Of a DNA stretch of 64,000 nt, positions 45,643-57,871 are shown piece by piece. Source of the DNA: Camillea tinctor (Eukaryota > Ascomycota > Sordariomycetes > Xylariales > Xylariaceae); contig MU394070.1 in NCBI GenBank assembly GCA_022578605.1, positions 310,001-374,000 on the forward strand, in the 5' to 3' direction. How positions within the stretch are numbered: position 1 is the stretch's first letter; each line of letters begins with the position of its first letter. The position numbers and the translations under genes were made by a program. The notes below the pieces were generated by a model. The model was given only the letters and a program-made list of their open reading frames with translations. It was not told the origin of the DNA and did no database searches.

Positions 45643-48301
45643 AAGTCCCGGACGTGCTTAGCGAGCTCGAGATGGAGCTGGCCGAGTCGCAGAACGAGCG
45701 AGACGCACGCGTCGAGCAATTGTGGAGGAAGCTGGACTACCAGAACCGCGGAGAGCTGGATTGGAAAGGTCTACAGAAAGGCCTCAGGCGAATTGATCAT
45801 CGTGAGCTATATACATATATATTCTTACAACTATGATGTAACCGCCGGAAAGGAGTCTTGTTGCTAATCCTGTTTGTTCTGCAGCATTGAAAAATGCCGA
45901 CGAGATGTTGAGGAACATCATCACGGTCGTAGATAGGAATGGCGATGGTAAAATTCAATACGAAGGTCTGCACAGGCCCTACCGCCGATAAATCAAAAGA
46001 AATAGGGGAAAGGGGAGGGGTGGCTGACGCCGTGTAGAATTCCGAGTTTTTGTCGAGGCCGCCGAGCGCCAGCTTTTCCACCTCTTCAAGTCCATAGATC
46101 ACGATAAAAATGGAAAGCTGGACAAGGAGGAGCTTCAGACTGCACTCCATCGCGCGGGTCTCGCGGTGCCGTTGCGTAGACTGGATGCTTTCTTTGACGA
46201 CATTGACCATAATAGTGATGGGTACATATCTTATGAAGAATGGAGGTAGGTTACGTCGTTTAAGTCAATCAATCAGCCACTAAGTGAATTATACTGTACT
46301 TATATTCACTTTTACTTTTACTTTTACTTTTTGTTCTTCTTCTTCTCTATCTCTCTCTTTTTTTTCTCTCTTTTGAGTTTATGGTATCCATCAAGATTTG
46401 TATAAATCCAAGATGACAAGCGCGTCAAATCCATTCAGCTGTACGGTGCAATAAGGGGCGGTCACCACCATAATCGCGATAGGGGGCTGCATTTAAAATT
46501 CAATTACCCCTCTACCTATTCAGGTACTCTACCGAATACAAAATGCGAACAGCGTTGACATAACCCTCTCCTTAGGAACTTCCTGCTATTCATGCCAAAC
46601 GCTGAATCTATGACCACACTCCATACGGTTTTTACTTTTTATTCAGACATCCTAACTCTCACCTCGGAGGGAGACTCGGTGGTCAGTGAGGAAACTCTTC
46701 AGGGCTTAGGTACGACTACAGGATTCCTTTACACATTCTTTGGTTCAATCTTGAGACTCGCTTCTCCTGCCGGACAACTGCCACAGCAGGATTCTCCTCC
46801 TCTTACCTCCTCTTCATCTTCATCATCATCTCCATCTTCGCCTCAAGGCAACCATCTACCACATTCATCCACATCCCAACTATCGCCAATTTCCGACGAT
46901 TCAGACATCATGGAGGCATCAGCGTCGCATAGCTATGCTCAAGCCGCCAACCACGCTCTCGCGACCACCGCGGTCACCTCCAGGGCCGTCCTAGGAGCGA
47001 AGCCAACCCAGCGCCCCGTCTCCTCAGACGCTGAGATTGAACCTACTACGCGTGAAAAGGCTAAGAGATCCGTGCTGATAAGATACCTCCCCGATCCAGG
47101 CTACTTCATTGCCGGTGCTGTCGCGGGAGGCATTTCTCGTACTGCTACTGCCCCCCTCGATCGATTAAAAGTCTACCTCCTTGTCAACACCAACTCCAGA
47201 GTCAATGTTGCCTTTGATGCAGCAAAGCACGGCCACCCTCTCGCAGCCGTCCGAAATGCAGGAAGGCCTTTGTTCTCAGCCATCACCGAGTTATATAAGT
47301 CTGGAGGCTTTCGAGGTTTCTTTGCTGGTAGGATTTCATCTCTCGGTAGTTGTAACCATGGCCATGCTCACATGTATATTTCTCCTAGGCAACGGCCTTA
47401 ATGTCGTCAAAATCATGCCAGAAACAGCGATAAGAGTACACATCTCTTTCTAACGCCCCCTCCCTCCGGAACTCAGCACTAATCCATTGACCAGTTCGGT
47501 GCATATGAAGCTGCCAAAAGAACTTTAGCCAACTTTGAAGGTCACGGTGATGCACAGAATATCAACCCCTATTCCAAATTCGTCGCTGGCGGTGTCGCTG
47601 GCATGGTAGCACAGTATGTCTGCTCTCATGTTTCACTCTTAGACCTTCGTTAGCAAGCGAGGCCACAGCTAACCTGCGTTTAGAGTGTGTGTCTACCCTC
47701 TCGATACTCTGAAATTCCGGTAAGCCATCTATCTCAATAACTCTACTCTCCTCTCACTTTGTCCGTGACTAATGTGCAAACTAGTCTACAATCCGAATAC
47801 GTCTCTGGTGGCCCCCGAGGCAATGCTCTTCTTTTGCAAACTGCACGTAAGATGTTTGCGGAAGGCGGTGTCCGAGCCGCCTATCGTGGTGTGACGATGG
47901 GCCTTATTGGCATGTTTCCTTATTCAGCGATCGATATGGGCACATTCGAGTTTTTGAAGACGACCTATGTTGGATACAGAGCCAAAGCACGTGGCTGCCA
48001 TGAAGAGGATGCGCAACCAAGCACTTTTGCGACGGGACTAATGGGTGCCTCATCTGGTGCTTTTGGTGCCAGCATCGTATATCCACTGAACGTGCTCCGC
48101 ACTCGACTACAGACTCAGGGCACCCAGATGCATCCAGCACGATATACAGGTATCTGGGATGTGGCAAACAAGACAATACGCAACGAAGGTGTACGGGGTC
48201 TGTATAAAGGTTTGATGCCGAATCTGCTTAAGGTCGCCCCCGCGCTTAGCATCACGTGGATGGTGTACGAGAACACGAAGAGGATCTTAAGCCTGCGGTA
48301 A
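45639..48301 (+). CDS. Ca2+-regulated mitochondrial ATP-Mg/Pi-type carrier (SCaMC/SAL1-like)
   Basis: Eight exons (45639-45801, 45885-45965, 46038-46245, 46576-47327, 47389-47435, 47495-47613, 47684-47719 and 47785-48301) join in frame to 640 aa. The N-terminal half holds four EF-hands at residues 33-44 (degenerate, ends in Gly), 71-82 (DRNGDGKIQYEE), 102-113 (DHDKNGKLDKEE) and 138-149 (DHNSDGYISYEE). A Ser/Pro/Gln-rich linker leads to three mitochondrial-carrier repeats with signatures PLDRLKVYL, PLDTLKFRL and PLNVLRTRL, the last with Asn in place of the acidic residue. The family exchanges ATP-Mg or ADP for phosphate across the inner membrane, with Ca2+ sensed on the intermembrane side. An ACTTTT repeat lies in intron 3 (about 46310-46332). 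The start is the first in-frame ATG after a TAG at 45573. Confidence 0.92.
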
Positions 48302-50364
48302 CAGACTCTTACTATTTGGGATGACCATCTTGGTTCTTTGGAACCCTCCTTCCAAGAAGGGAGCAAGAGAAGAAATGACTACGATATTCGACCAGCGACA
48401 ACGAGCAAGGATGGGCGCGTTTATATTTTTAAATCCAATTGGGTAACCGATTACTCTATCCCAGGGGGACTACATGTCTCGGCCGGTATATGCTTGCCTA
48501 GGTACCTATATAGCTAGATTGGCCTGCTAGCTAGTTCATGGTGGTACGTGGCTATAAACTTGAATGACCTATTAACATACTCTAATATGGTCTTTTATAA
48601 CCAATGATCCACTCCTGGCCACCAGCGAAATTTCCGGCAAGAAATCAGAAAGGATAGGATGGGGATGCAGGATTGTTTTGCCTTGTTAAATGATACGACG
48701 ACTGATGACCAGGAAGGGGGATGAATATAGAATTAGGCCCAAAGAGGAAGGGCTCGGTAGGAATCAATCAACAAGAACCAAGGTGATCGATGATCTCTCT
48801 CTCTCTCTCTCTCTCTTATTTTCTTCTATCAGTCCTCTATCGTTTGTTTTATTTTCCTAGCTTGCTTTTCCTTTCTATCTATCTCAGCCTTCTCTATCGC
48901 ATTGCCCAGGCGTTTCTTTACAGGGCGGGCAGCTCTAAGTAGGGGGGTAAAGAAGAGCGGAAACCGGAACGGACAGGGCATTAAGGAGAACTTCTTTTAA
49001 AATGAGAAAAAGGGGGTATGAAGAAAAAACCACACCATACAGAAGCGGAAGAATAGATATATACACATACGTACCCAGGAAATGGAGGGAATGGATGGGA
49101 GGATATGGAAGGGATTATCCGGAATATATAGGTCTACATCCAATTATACATAAATATATATATTATAGCTTACTGATTACACATCACCGTCATCGCCATC
49201 ATCATACTTTAGAAGCACCATTCAGCGCGTAGTTACCTGCTTCTTTCCTGTATCCTTTTCACCAAAGGGAGCGGGACTTGATAGAAAACTAATGACGAGA
49301 AGAACCTGGAGAAGTAAAGAGGAGGGAAGGGATCGCCAAAGGGGAATAAATCTCGTATATGGCACTGCCTACCTATCCACCGTCGCATTGTTGTCGTTGG
49401 CTATATTGTGTACATACGATATCAATCAAGTTTTTAGTGAGATGACCTCCTATCGGTTACCTTTTCTTAACCTACAACGACCCTCCTTGCCTAACGTACC
49501 TAGGTAGTAAGCAAGCTTGCTTGTTTGTTTGCTGTATCCACGTTCATATTGTGTCCATCCGTACATCTACATCTATCCACATCAACATAGTGTATGTACT
49601 TATCCAACTATCGAATCCAACTTATATAGACTACCGCCAACCTAATATTATGCTAATCCTCGTCCACAATCAACCCCTCCTTCCCCACCACCACCCCTCT
49701 TCAACCCATTTAAAAAAAAAAACCTAGGTTAGCTAAGAACCTGACGCCTGACATATCGTCGTGGACCCATCTGACGAACTCATAAAACCAACATATCCGA
49801 CCTACCTACCCACAATCCAAGCAACAAATACCTAGCCAATCTACGGAAGCACTTTCCAAGCGATCATGCCTGGACCCAACCTACCAACTCATATGGCCAA
49901 ATTTGGAAATATGGCAATATACCTATCTATTGGTCTATCAAAGTGGGCTAACCATACCATGCTACTTTGGAAGGTATTGCCACAGCACAAGTCTACGTTA
50001 TGCACCAAGTCACCATCACGAAGACACATTCATTTCAATTTTCATTTGAATCTTTTTTTTTATTGTTCTTGGTTTTTCTATCTTTTTTTTCTAAATTTTC
50101 ATATCGATACACTTTTTATCGTCATCATTGCCCAGGTGCTATGTCCTGGCCTTTCCTGTCCTTTCCTTTCCTGTCATGTCCTGTCCTGTCCTGTCCTGTC
50201 CTGTCTATTCCAGCTTCTAAAACTCAATAATTATATAGGTTACCCAAGAAACGAGCGCGGCGCTCTCTTTCGCCTTTCTCTTGCTATCCCTTTCCCTCTC
50301 TCTTCCCTTCTTTCTCTCCCTCTCTCTATACTGTATCCCGAATACGATGCTGGACAGGTTCAGC
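48302..50364. other. Convergent intergenic region, carrier to ULP1-type protease
   Basis: No supportable gene is seen. There is a CT repeat at about 48798-48816, TACCTAGGTA-type motifs (about 48500, 49495-49507), T-rich runs near 50045-50090 and a pentanucleotide repeat next to the protease stop (separate entry). Confidence 0.6.
50168..50206. repeat. TCCTG pentanucleotide tandem repeat
   Basis: About seven imperfect TCCTG units, with one CATGT variant, lie just downstream of the protease coding end on the minus strand. They would read as CAGGA repeats in its 3' UTR. Confidence 0.85.
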
Positions 50365-52656
50365 TCACAACTGGGATAGGTCAAATGGGCCTGTGAAGCC
50401 ACCATTGAGGAGCATCGCAGCGATTCTGCGTCGCTGGAGAGGCATATCAGCTTGTGTGTAGCTGTTCGGATCGAGCCCGAGGGCGAGGTAGATCGAGTTA
50501 GTGATGACAAACATGCCGCAGTCGTAGCCATTCGTCTGGGAAGGCACCGTGAATTCCACATCAGTCCACTCCCAGCTGCGATAATTCTTCCCCAGGAATA
50601 GTCTGAGCCAATTGAGGGCATGTGCCAATTGTCTCTCCCCGCTCGAATGGAACGAGTCGACATAGGATATGGTGTGGCGGCTAGGTCGGATGACCAGCAG
50701 CGTCCAGTGGTTGCCAAGATTGACTGGTATGAGTACCGTGTCAATGTCGAAGAAGTTATCTGGGTTCATTCCCCACTTGCGGTTGAAGGGTCGTGGGTAA
50801 ATCTTGTTCTCGTCCTGGCAGAAGCTGGACCAGTAGAGAGACGAGAGAGCGACGCATTTCGGGGTGCTCTTTTTCGGGACAACGCCGGCGCGGTTGTTGA
50901 TGAACGTGGCAAGGCAAACCAGAGTTGCGTGGATAGCATCGTCGTTAAGCCAAGCGGTCTCGGGGACCATCTTGCTGAAGTCTTTGGGCGCAAGGGGGAC
51001 GCTGTCTGGGTGTGGCTGGTTCTGCCACTTGGAGGCCTTGGTGTGGCCATGGAAGGGCGCGGCTCTCGCCTTCTGGTCCCATTCGGGGCTGAGAGGAGTG
51101 ACGAGCGCTCGTCGTGGTCTGCGGAGACCGAGAGGACGAAGTCGCACTGCTGCAAATGCCGCCTCGCGCTCTAGACGTTGTCGTTCCAACTCGCGGACCT
51201 TAGAGTAATTGGGATCGAGTCGCGAACGTTCGAGGCCTGGGAGGGAGTGTTGCTCTTCATTGTTGAAGAAATCGTTGATGTCCTTGTACTGAGAAGGAGG
51301 CAGCGGCTTGGTGGTGGCCTTGATGATAGCCTCCGTCTTCACGGTTGATTGTTCATCGTCCGAGATCGGTGGTGTGATCACTTGTGATGAGGAGGCATGT
51401 CGATTCTTGGAAGGGAAGAATCGGACAGCGCGCTGTGCTGCCGCGGCGGCAGAGCTGGATCTCGGCGAGATATCTTGTTGTGGTACCTGAGGTTCGGATT
51501 CCTCGGCACGATTGTCGTCATTTTCATCCGAGGACGAAGTGTAACCAGTGGCTAGATTGTCGGATTCGCCATGGTACTCGATATCCATTGAATCGTCGAT
51601 CTCAATCGGATTCTCGCGGGTACCGATGTCTGAGTCGAATGATCCATTGTCATCGAGCTTGTGTTGTTTCGGTGAAGGTCCAGCTATCAGTGTGATAGGA
51701 GCATGCTCCTGGGGGCGCCGTCCGAGGAATCGCTGGCTGAAAGTAGTGTATATGACGGACGTCGCGTCAACTAGGGAGCTGACGGTGTCCCAGATATTGG
51801 CGCCCATTTTGGCGGTGAAAGTCATATTACCGGTCGGGCGTGGTTTCGGTTCATCATCTGCCCAAGAGGGCCAGGTTCCCGGGATCGAATCGAGGTCGGG
51901 CTTGCGTGTATCAAGCTTAGGTGTATCAACCTCGGGTGGATCAGGCTCGTCAGGCACTACAAATCTGAGTACGGTTTGGGGTGTGCCAGGCTCGGATGGG
52001 CCAGTGTCGTCAGTGTCGCAAGGTGAGTCGGGTACGACAAATCTAGGCGGAAATTTGGGTGTGGCAGGTTGAGCGATCTCGGCTATGGTAACCTTGGGCA
52101 CAAGACGCTCTGGACGGGATTCGGTTATGGCAGCCTTGGACGCGAGAGGGCTCGATGTAGATTTGTTTCGAGGGGTAGTAGGCTGAAGGGTAGGTCGAAG
52201 GATAGGCTGTCGGCGAATATCGCGTCGGAGAGCTGGGTTCGTCGACTCAAGGCAAGCTAGCGCAAAGGCCGTTGGAGGCTTTGGTAGACTAAGTGGCCTT
52301 TGTAGGGTTGGTCTGGTGGGAGAAAAGCCAGACGGGCTTGGTGGCCGTGGCTGTTTCACCTCTGGCCTGGGTGCAGGCGGCAGGAGTGAAGGGGGAATAG
52401 GAGGCCGATCAGAAGCGTAAGGATCTGGCGAACCTGATGGTCGTGGGAATAGACGAGGCCGCTCAGAGGCAAAGGGATCTGATTCGGTTTCGTAGTGGTA
52501 GGATTGTTTCTCCTTCTCGTATGGTTGGGGTTGTGACCAGGTGTTCTTGGACTGTTCCTAGCTGGGTCCGGCAAAGGCTGGTCCACGATCAAAGGTAGGA
52601 CTGTAATCGAGCATAGATGAATCTAGATCAGCGGTTCTTTCTACGGAAGAAGCCAT
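50365..52656 (-). CDS. ULP1-type SUMO protease (peptidase C48)
   Basis: A frame from the ATG at 52656 to the stop at 50365 spans 764 codons and is open except for a TAG at 52560-52558 (codon 33). The C-terminal 220 residues are a C48 cysteine protease: WLNDDAIHATL at the start of the domain, catalytic His650 (NHWTLLVI), Asp667 (SYVDSFHSSG) and Cys713 (NGYDCGMFV), with Gln just before (SQTNGYDCG). The enzyme would process SUMO precursors and remove SUMO from targets, probably near nuclear pores. The N-terminal 500 residues are Pro/Ser-rich and disordered. The TAG is either the end of an 87 bp intron (GTAGAA at 52644 to CAGCTAG at 52558, which would give 734 aa) or a nonsense codon. No ATG lies in frame soon after it. 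Numbering here counts the TAG as a codon. Confidence 0.88.
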
Positions 52657-54001
52657 GGTTCAAAGAGTAGAAAGAAGTGACAATGGGAGAATTGAAAAGT
52701 ATCTATTGGATGTGGATGGTTGCTTCAAAGCAAAGCTGGTGTTTCGAATGCCAAAGTTGAAAAGTTGTGTGAAGTAGCAGCCGAAAAGATGAAAAGATGA
52801 TGATGGTGATGATGAAGAGGAAAGGAAGATGGGAGAGACTGGGGAGAGGACAAGGGAAAATATACATATATATATGGGCGAGGACGCGGTACGCGGTACG
52901 CAGCGCGTACGCGCCACTGGAGCTTAAGGTTCACACAGCCCAGATGCATCATCCAAACCTAGATCTCATTCGAGCTCGAGGGAAGGGAAAGGAAGGGAAA
53001 ACGGGCAGAACAGGAAAGAGTACTCACACTCTATTAGGCAAGTCCTAGAGGCATAGGCAATTGCTCAAGTAGGCACCTAAGGTAATTGGAATTGGGTAGG
53101 TGTGGACTACCTGCTGTGCTGGGCTGGAGCGAAAAGTGAAGCCGCAGGCACATAGGGAATGAATGCGACAAAGTAGCATCTTGGAGGTTTGGAGGTTTAG
53201 AGGTGTTGGTGTTTTTCGGACGTTCAGATTGACTAGACGACCTAAGAACATGGCAGATGACACGGACCATCCAATCCAATCCAATCCCATCCCTCCCCCC
53301 AGGAATAAAAATCCCTTCCGCATGCAGCTGGTCTTGGCAGCCCTGTCTCGTCCCCCATCTATCCCTGTCCCCGCAAATAAACTGTACCTTCCAGACCCGT
53401 TCTTGCCGTCTCTACACTAACCTTATATCTAAAAAGTGGATCAGCCTACCTACTATGTACCTAATGCAATGCATGCTAGTGCACAACGTACCTACCTACT
53501 GTATCTGTGTATGTAGTGCACAACATACAGTTGCAACTTACCTTAGTGTCCTCCATTATTGCAGCAACTGCATTATGGAGGAAGGCGAAGGGACAAACTG
53601 AAGATAGGTCACTTTCTTAAGTACTAACCTAGGTAGGTACTAGGTAGTATCCCTTTCTTATATATAAAGCATCTCCTCTCCTCCACCTCCTGTGAGTCCA
53701 GTGTTCTCATTCCAACTGCCTCTTCTATATCTTCACCATGTCTATTTAGTCTTCCACTAAACCTTTTCCAGCACCATTATATGAACATATCCATCTTCCA
53801 AGTATAGTCAGCTTGCTATTGTAGGAGCCTCTATATAGATCATCGGCTTGGCCAAAGCTAAGATCGCCGGCGTTTCCTAGCCATTCTCTTGTCACTGCTG
53901 CTACTGGCGCAGGTACTAGCTATTCCCGGACACAGCATCGGGTTCATCTGGGTATCCTCTAGGGTCCGGGCCCGATCGAGGCTGGGGTCGCCTCTACACG
54001 T
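52657..54001. other. Upstream region of the ULP1-type gene
   Basis: No gene is called. The ULP1 side contains GATGATGATG and GA-rich runs and then CGCGGTACGCGGTACGCAGCGCGTACGC-like alternation near 52885-52912. TACCTACC and CCTAGGTAGGTACTAGGTAG motifs occur near 53490-53500 and 53627-53648. The frames here look random. Confidence 0.55.
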
Positions 54002-54085
54002 TCACCGATCCTCGCCTCACTTTTGCTACCAGCGCCTCGGCCAGAAGTGAAACAACCACGCCCACGAAGCCCATCGAGCTTTTCA
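54002..54085 (+). pseudogene. Short fragment resembling the ULP1 N-terminal region
   Basis: Translated on the + strand, this stretch gives LLLPAPRPEVKQPRPRSPSS, against LLPPAPRPEVKQPRPPSPSG in the ULP1 frame about 1.6 kb away on the other strand (about 52400-52318 minus). The DNA is roughly 75% identical over the best 57 bases, counted by eye. Similarity fades on either side. It may be a relic of a local inverted duplication, or an exon of a gene not otherwise seen; the following frame to 54460 is unlike ULP1. Confidence 0.4.
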
Positions 54086-54724
54086 CTCGTGAAGTATAGT
54101 CCAACATCTGATCCTTCGGACTGGGAGCTTCTAGGCTGGTTTGGGTGCCGCTGGTTGTGGGAAGAATGGATTTGGGCTCTTTGTTGTGTCGAACTGGCTC
54201 GTATGTCGCCAAACGCCTCCGTTGAATTGGTCCGGTGTGTAGCAGTAGTGCCCAGAGATATAATGTATATAAGATATCTCCACCACTGTAGATCTAGTAA
54301 TCTCTTAGTCCCTTCTACATCTTCCACAAATCCACTGGAGAGGTTTCGTTCTCTTATTTTTTCTCGAAGAAAAGGTGCCGCCCCTTTATACTTGGGGGTC
54401 CATTACATACATTGTCAATGGTCAGGTGAGAACAATGAAAGTGTTCCCATAGATATGTAACGGTGACATGTGTACTTGTCTTTCTAAATTCATCACATAA
54501 CAACATGGTGATTACCTCAGCGTTGACTTGGACCCTCGTGACAGGTGTGATATTCAATATTTTCCAACAAATGACAATATATTGACTACTTACCCTTTTA
54601 CCTGCCAGAGGAGCTCTCTCTAAAGTGGTGTTATATAAATACGGCATCAAAGCAGAAATCTCTTCCACTACTATTTCCTCGTAGACCGCAAAGTGAGAAT
54701 ACCTAAATTAGAGGGAACGTGAAG
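54086..54724. other. Region between the ULP1-like fragment and the 94-aa gene
   Basis: The frame of the fragment stays open to 54460 but becomes Trp/Leu-rich with no recognisable domain. The remainder is AT-rich. A CTTGGACCCTCGTGACAGG stretch near 54526-54544 was noted without meaning. The last 150 bases are the probable promoter of the next gene. Confidence 0.45.
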
Positions 54725-55009
54725 ATGTCTTCCGACAAGAATGATAACAATAAAACCTCTAGACGCCAGCCCGTCTATTCCCCTTCATCAGCCATGATGC
54801 AGAACTGGATCGGTTCGACCGCATCCTCGACCTCCTACGACAGGACGACTACCAGCTCTAACAACACCGAGCGCTCCTACAAAGATTATGCTGCTGTCTT
54901 TCCGAACGACCCCCCGAAGCGCGATCCTGTCCATTTAAGGGCTCTAGAATTGCGCCCGTACGGGTTCTCGGTAGCGGGGCCGCGGGATCAGCAGAAACCG
55001 AAGAAATAG
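54725..55009 (+). CDS. Small hypothetical protein
   Basis: This is a 94-aa single-exon ORF starting at the ATG in GAAGATGTCTTCC. It is hydrophilic: a Ser/Thr/Asn-rich first half (SSAMMQNWIGSTASSTSYDR) and a second half with a motif-like block RSYKDYAAVFPNDPPKRDP and LRALELRPYGFSVAG, ending in a Lys-rich tail. There is no signal peptide or membrane segment. The composition and the aromatic, Pro-containing block make it more convincing than other frames of this size nearby. The family and function are not recognised. Confidence 0.55.
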   Translation: MSSDKNDNNKTSRRQPVYSPSSAMMQNWIGSTASSTSYDRTTTSSNNTERSYKDYAAVFPNDPPKRDPVHLRALELRPYGFSVAGPRDQQKPKK

Positions 55010-56585
55010 GCGAAATGGAGAGCGAGAGTGTCACGATACGAGCCCTCAGAGGGTGGGTAACGTTATTGTTGGTGCGCGAGGAACTAAACTGTCTAGCTGA
55101 CCACGCAGAGTAGCGTGACCTGTTTCTAGACTAAGAGTTCAGCTCTTCAGCTCCTCACAGGGGACAAGGGGATACTAGGTTTGAGAGTCCATCATCTAGC
55201 AGTAATATTTGGTCAAACAAACATATAGGTAGCTAGAAACCTACCTAATATATCTACTTTTTGGAGACCTAGGTCCAAATAACATCAAATATCCCACCGT
55301 TATGTTTGGTGCTATAATCTATCTGACCGGGAAGCACTCCGGTAACGGTTTTAGTATATTGTTGTTTCCAGTTCATTTAACTTTGGGTTTGGTTTGCTCG
55401 ACTGAAAAACCTTAAGACAAACATAATAAGGTTGTGTACCGCATTGGATCTATTAGAGGTGATAAGTGTCAAGGAAGTGCTAACTAGTGCCTTAGAAGCC
55501 AATATTACCAGAAGATGTGTATCACGTAGATTCTCACGTTCTCTAACCGAAACTGGTTAATAGTCACCCCTTTATATTCTGAGCTGCAGCGTATAGGACA
55601 ACGTCTACTGTTCATACCGTGAGGACTGAAGACAGAAAAAAAGGTCAATCAGTGGGTGATCATAAAGCACCGGGTAGTGGATCCGGGCTTGTCTCCTGTG
55701 TATCATCAGGGTTGTATCCAACAGGAGAAGATACGAACGATCGGGACCGAACAGATTAGCTTGTGCCACAATTATTGTAGTTCAACCGGATTCAACACCT
55801 AATGTACGACGCAATTAGTTCACAGCTCTAGCGCCAGCTTCCCCTCACAAGATCACAGATCGGCAAAGTCAAAACCCAAGATTCGTCTTCCTGCGTCACG
55901 GGTATTACCCAAGATCTGTTGCTTGAGCTCGGCTTTCGATGAAGAAGCATGGAAATCGTTCCAACCACGGCGACCACGCGGCCTTTCTCGTGCTTCCCCA
56001 ATCGTTCGGAAGCTAGAAAACCCCCCTTTATGCAGTCTCCCGCTCCGCGTCCGCCTTTCCCTATTTTCTCTTTTCATCCATAGCACGGGTTAACGATATA
56101 ACCATGAACCCCGCTAGCTGGAATACAAGATAATGAGACAATATACCGCTAACCCAATACCTCGCGTGGTTCTGTTGTTTGCTTGGCCAAAGGGGACTCG
56201 CCTAGCTCGAGTTTGCGATACGTAGCTGTTATGGAGCCCTTACCTCATAGTCGGTACCAGTGTCACCTCAATGGAGGATAAAAGGCAACAGTATGTACAC
56301 ATAGCAGCTTAAGAAAGGGGGGATTTAATATTAGCAATGGTTGACGCTGGAATGTCTTTGTGTTTGTCCAGCAACAAAGGCGTCGATGCGTAAAGGTGCC
56401 AATCGCTATTCATTGACGCCTTGATAACCCATACCTGTCCATTAAAGACTAGCCGGGGCCGTCGTCTTTGACCAGCCCGACCGCTAAGGGTCTGCTTGCA
56501 CCCACCTAATGTGTGGGTGTTCCGTCGTCGAAAGCCCGCAACGAAGCATCTTCAACTACCGGCTCAAGACTCCTCAACCAAAATA
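55010..56585. other. Intergenic region left of the rhodopsin-domain gene
   Basis: No supportable gene is seen. A 77-codon minus-strand frame (55853-56086) is Arg/Gly-rich and was not called. The sequence is of mixed base composition with frequent stops. Confidence 0.5.
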
Positions 56586-57871
56586 ATGGATGTTCCGCCG
56601 GATTTCGATTACCACCAGGGGCTCCATGAGCCAGAATTGGGGGTCAACTTGGGAATGTGGATTATGGGGGGTCTCGCGACTCTCTTCCTGGCGCTCAGGC
56701 TCTATTGTCGGATATGTCGGATGACGGGAGCATGGTACGACGACTACGTGCTCTTTGCGGCATGGGTACGCGAATAATGACCCTGGCTAGAGTTGACACA
56801 TCTGAATTTACTGACCGTTATAATCAGTTAATGCTGATGGCCGGCGATGCTTCCATTAGCTATATGCTCCGGAGAGGGTTGGGAACTGGCCCTCTTGTGC
56901 CAGACGATGTCCCCTTATGCTATGCTCTTTATATCATCTTCTCGACCTGGGCTCTGACTCTCACCAAAACCTCCTGGGCAATGACGCTTCTAAGATTGAC
57001 CGAGCGCTGGCAGAAGTGGGTTTGCTGGTTCGCGATCGCTACTCTGCTTGCAATTGGGATTGCAACTTCTTTCCAGTCGTTTTCTAGCAGTTGTGGATCG
57101 CCTACTGAGGGAAAATGGACGCTTCCTGGAGGGTGCTGGTCACTACAGGCTGACCTAGGCCTTTCCATATTTGCTGGCGGTATGCTTTTTGCTTCCCTTC
57201 CTCACCATTCTTTTTTCTTTTATGGCATTATCTGACTATAGCACCGTCTGACTTAGGGTATAATGCGTTAATGGAAATCCTACTCGCATTTCTTCCGTGG
57301 CGACTTATCTGGAACTTGCATCTAGCAAGAGCCGAGAAGGTCGGGATATGTATTTCCATGAGCCTTGGTGTGATGTAAGCGATTCTAACTCTCTATATGG
57401 TCCGCAAGAGGCTTCATGTTGACGAGTGATATAGTGCGGCCTGTATTGCTATCGTAAGACTTATCTTGACATCAACTATCGCAATCAATGTCGATCTCTG
57501 GTGTAAGCAAACCTATGCCCATAATGCCCTGCTACGTTGAATTGGCTAACGAGGGGGGGATAGATACTATTACCATTGTTGCCCTATTGTCTCAGATAGA
57601 ACAGTCGATGACTATCATCGCATGTTCAATCCCCATACTACGTGCGTTGCTCCTACATGTCCGCCGCGAATCCGCACATACCGCTCGTAATAGTTCCGAA
57701 AGCCACGCTTGGGCATTACGCCGCAATGAAAGCTCAGGAAGCACCATTGCTCGACCGGCTGCTAGTCATATTGTCCAAACAACAGAGGTTACGGTTGAGT
57801 ATGATGGCGGTAAGCGACGACCAGGAGGGCTCCAGCTTGACACACTAAGCCGAGCAGAGAAACAAGTCTGA
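56586..57871 (+). CDS. Rhodopsin-domain integral membrane protein (Pth11/Sat5-like)
   Basis: Five exons (56586-56765, 56828-57179, 57257-57374, 57435-57502 and 57564-57871) join in frame across short introns (donors GTACGC, GTATGC, GTAAGC and GTAAGC) to 341 aa. The architecture is that of the fungal rhodopsin-like domain: an extracellular start, TM1 (WIMGGLATLFLALRLYCRI), the conserved MTGAWYDDYVLFAAW segment, TM stretches around YALYIIFSTWALTLTKTSWA and WVCWFAIATLLAIGIATSF, a Cys pair in the SSSCGS...GGCWSLQ loop, then ALMEILLAFLPWRLIW and MSLGVMAACIAIVRLI, and a hydrophilic Ser/Arg-rich tail. Members occur as Pth11-like receptors or as Sat5-like proteins in metabolite clusters; the role here is unknown. 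Intron signals are modest, but all five joins restore family-like sequence. Confidence 0.83.
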
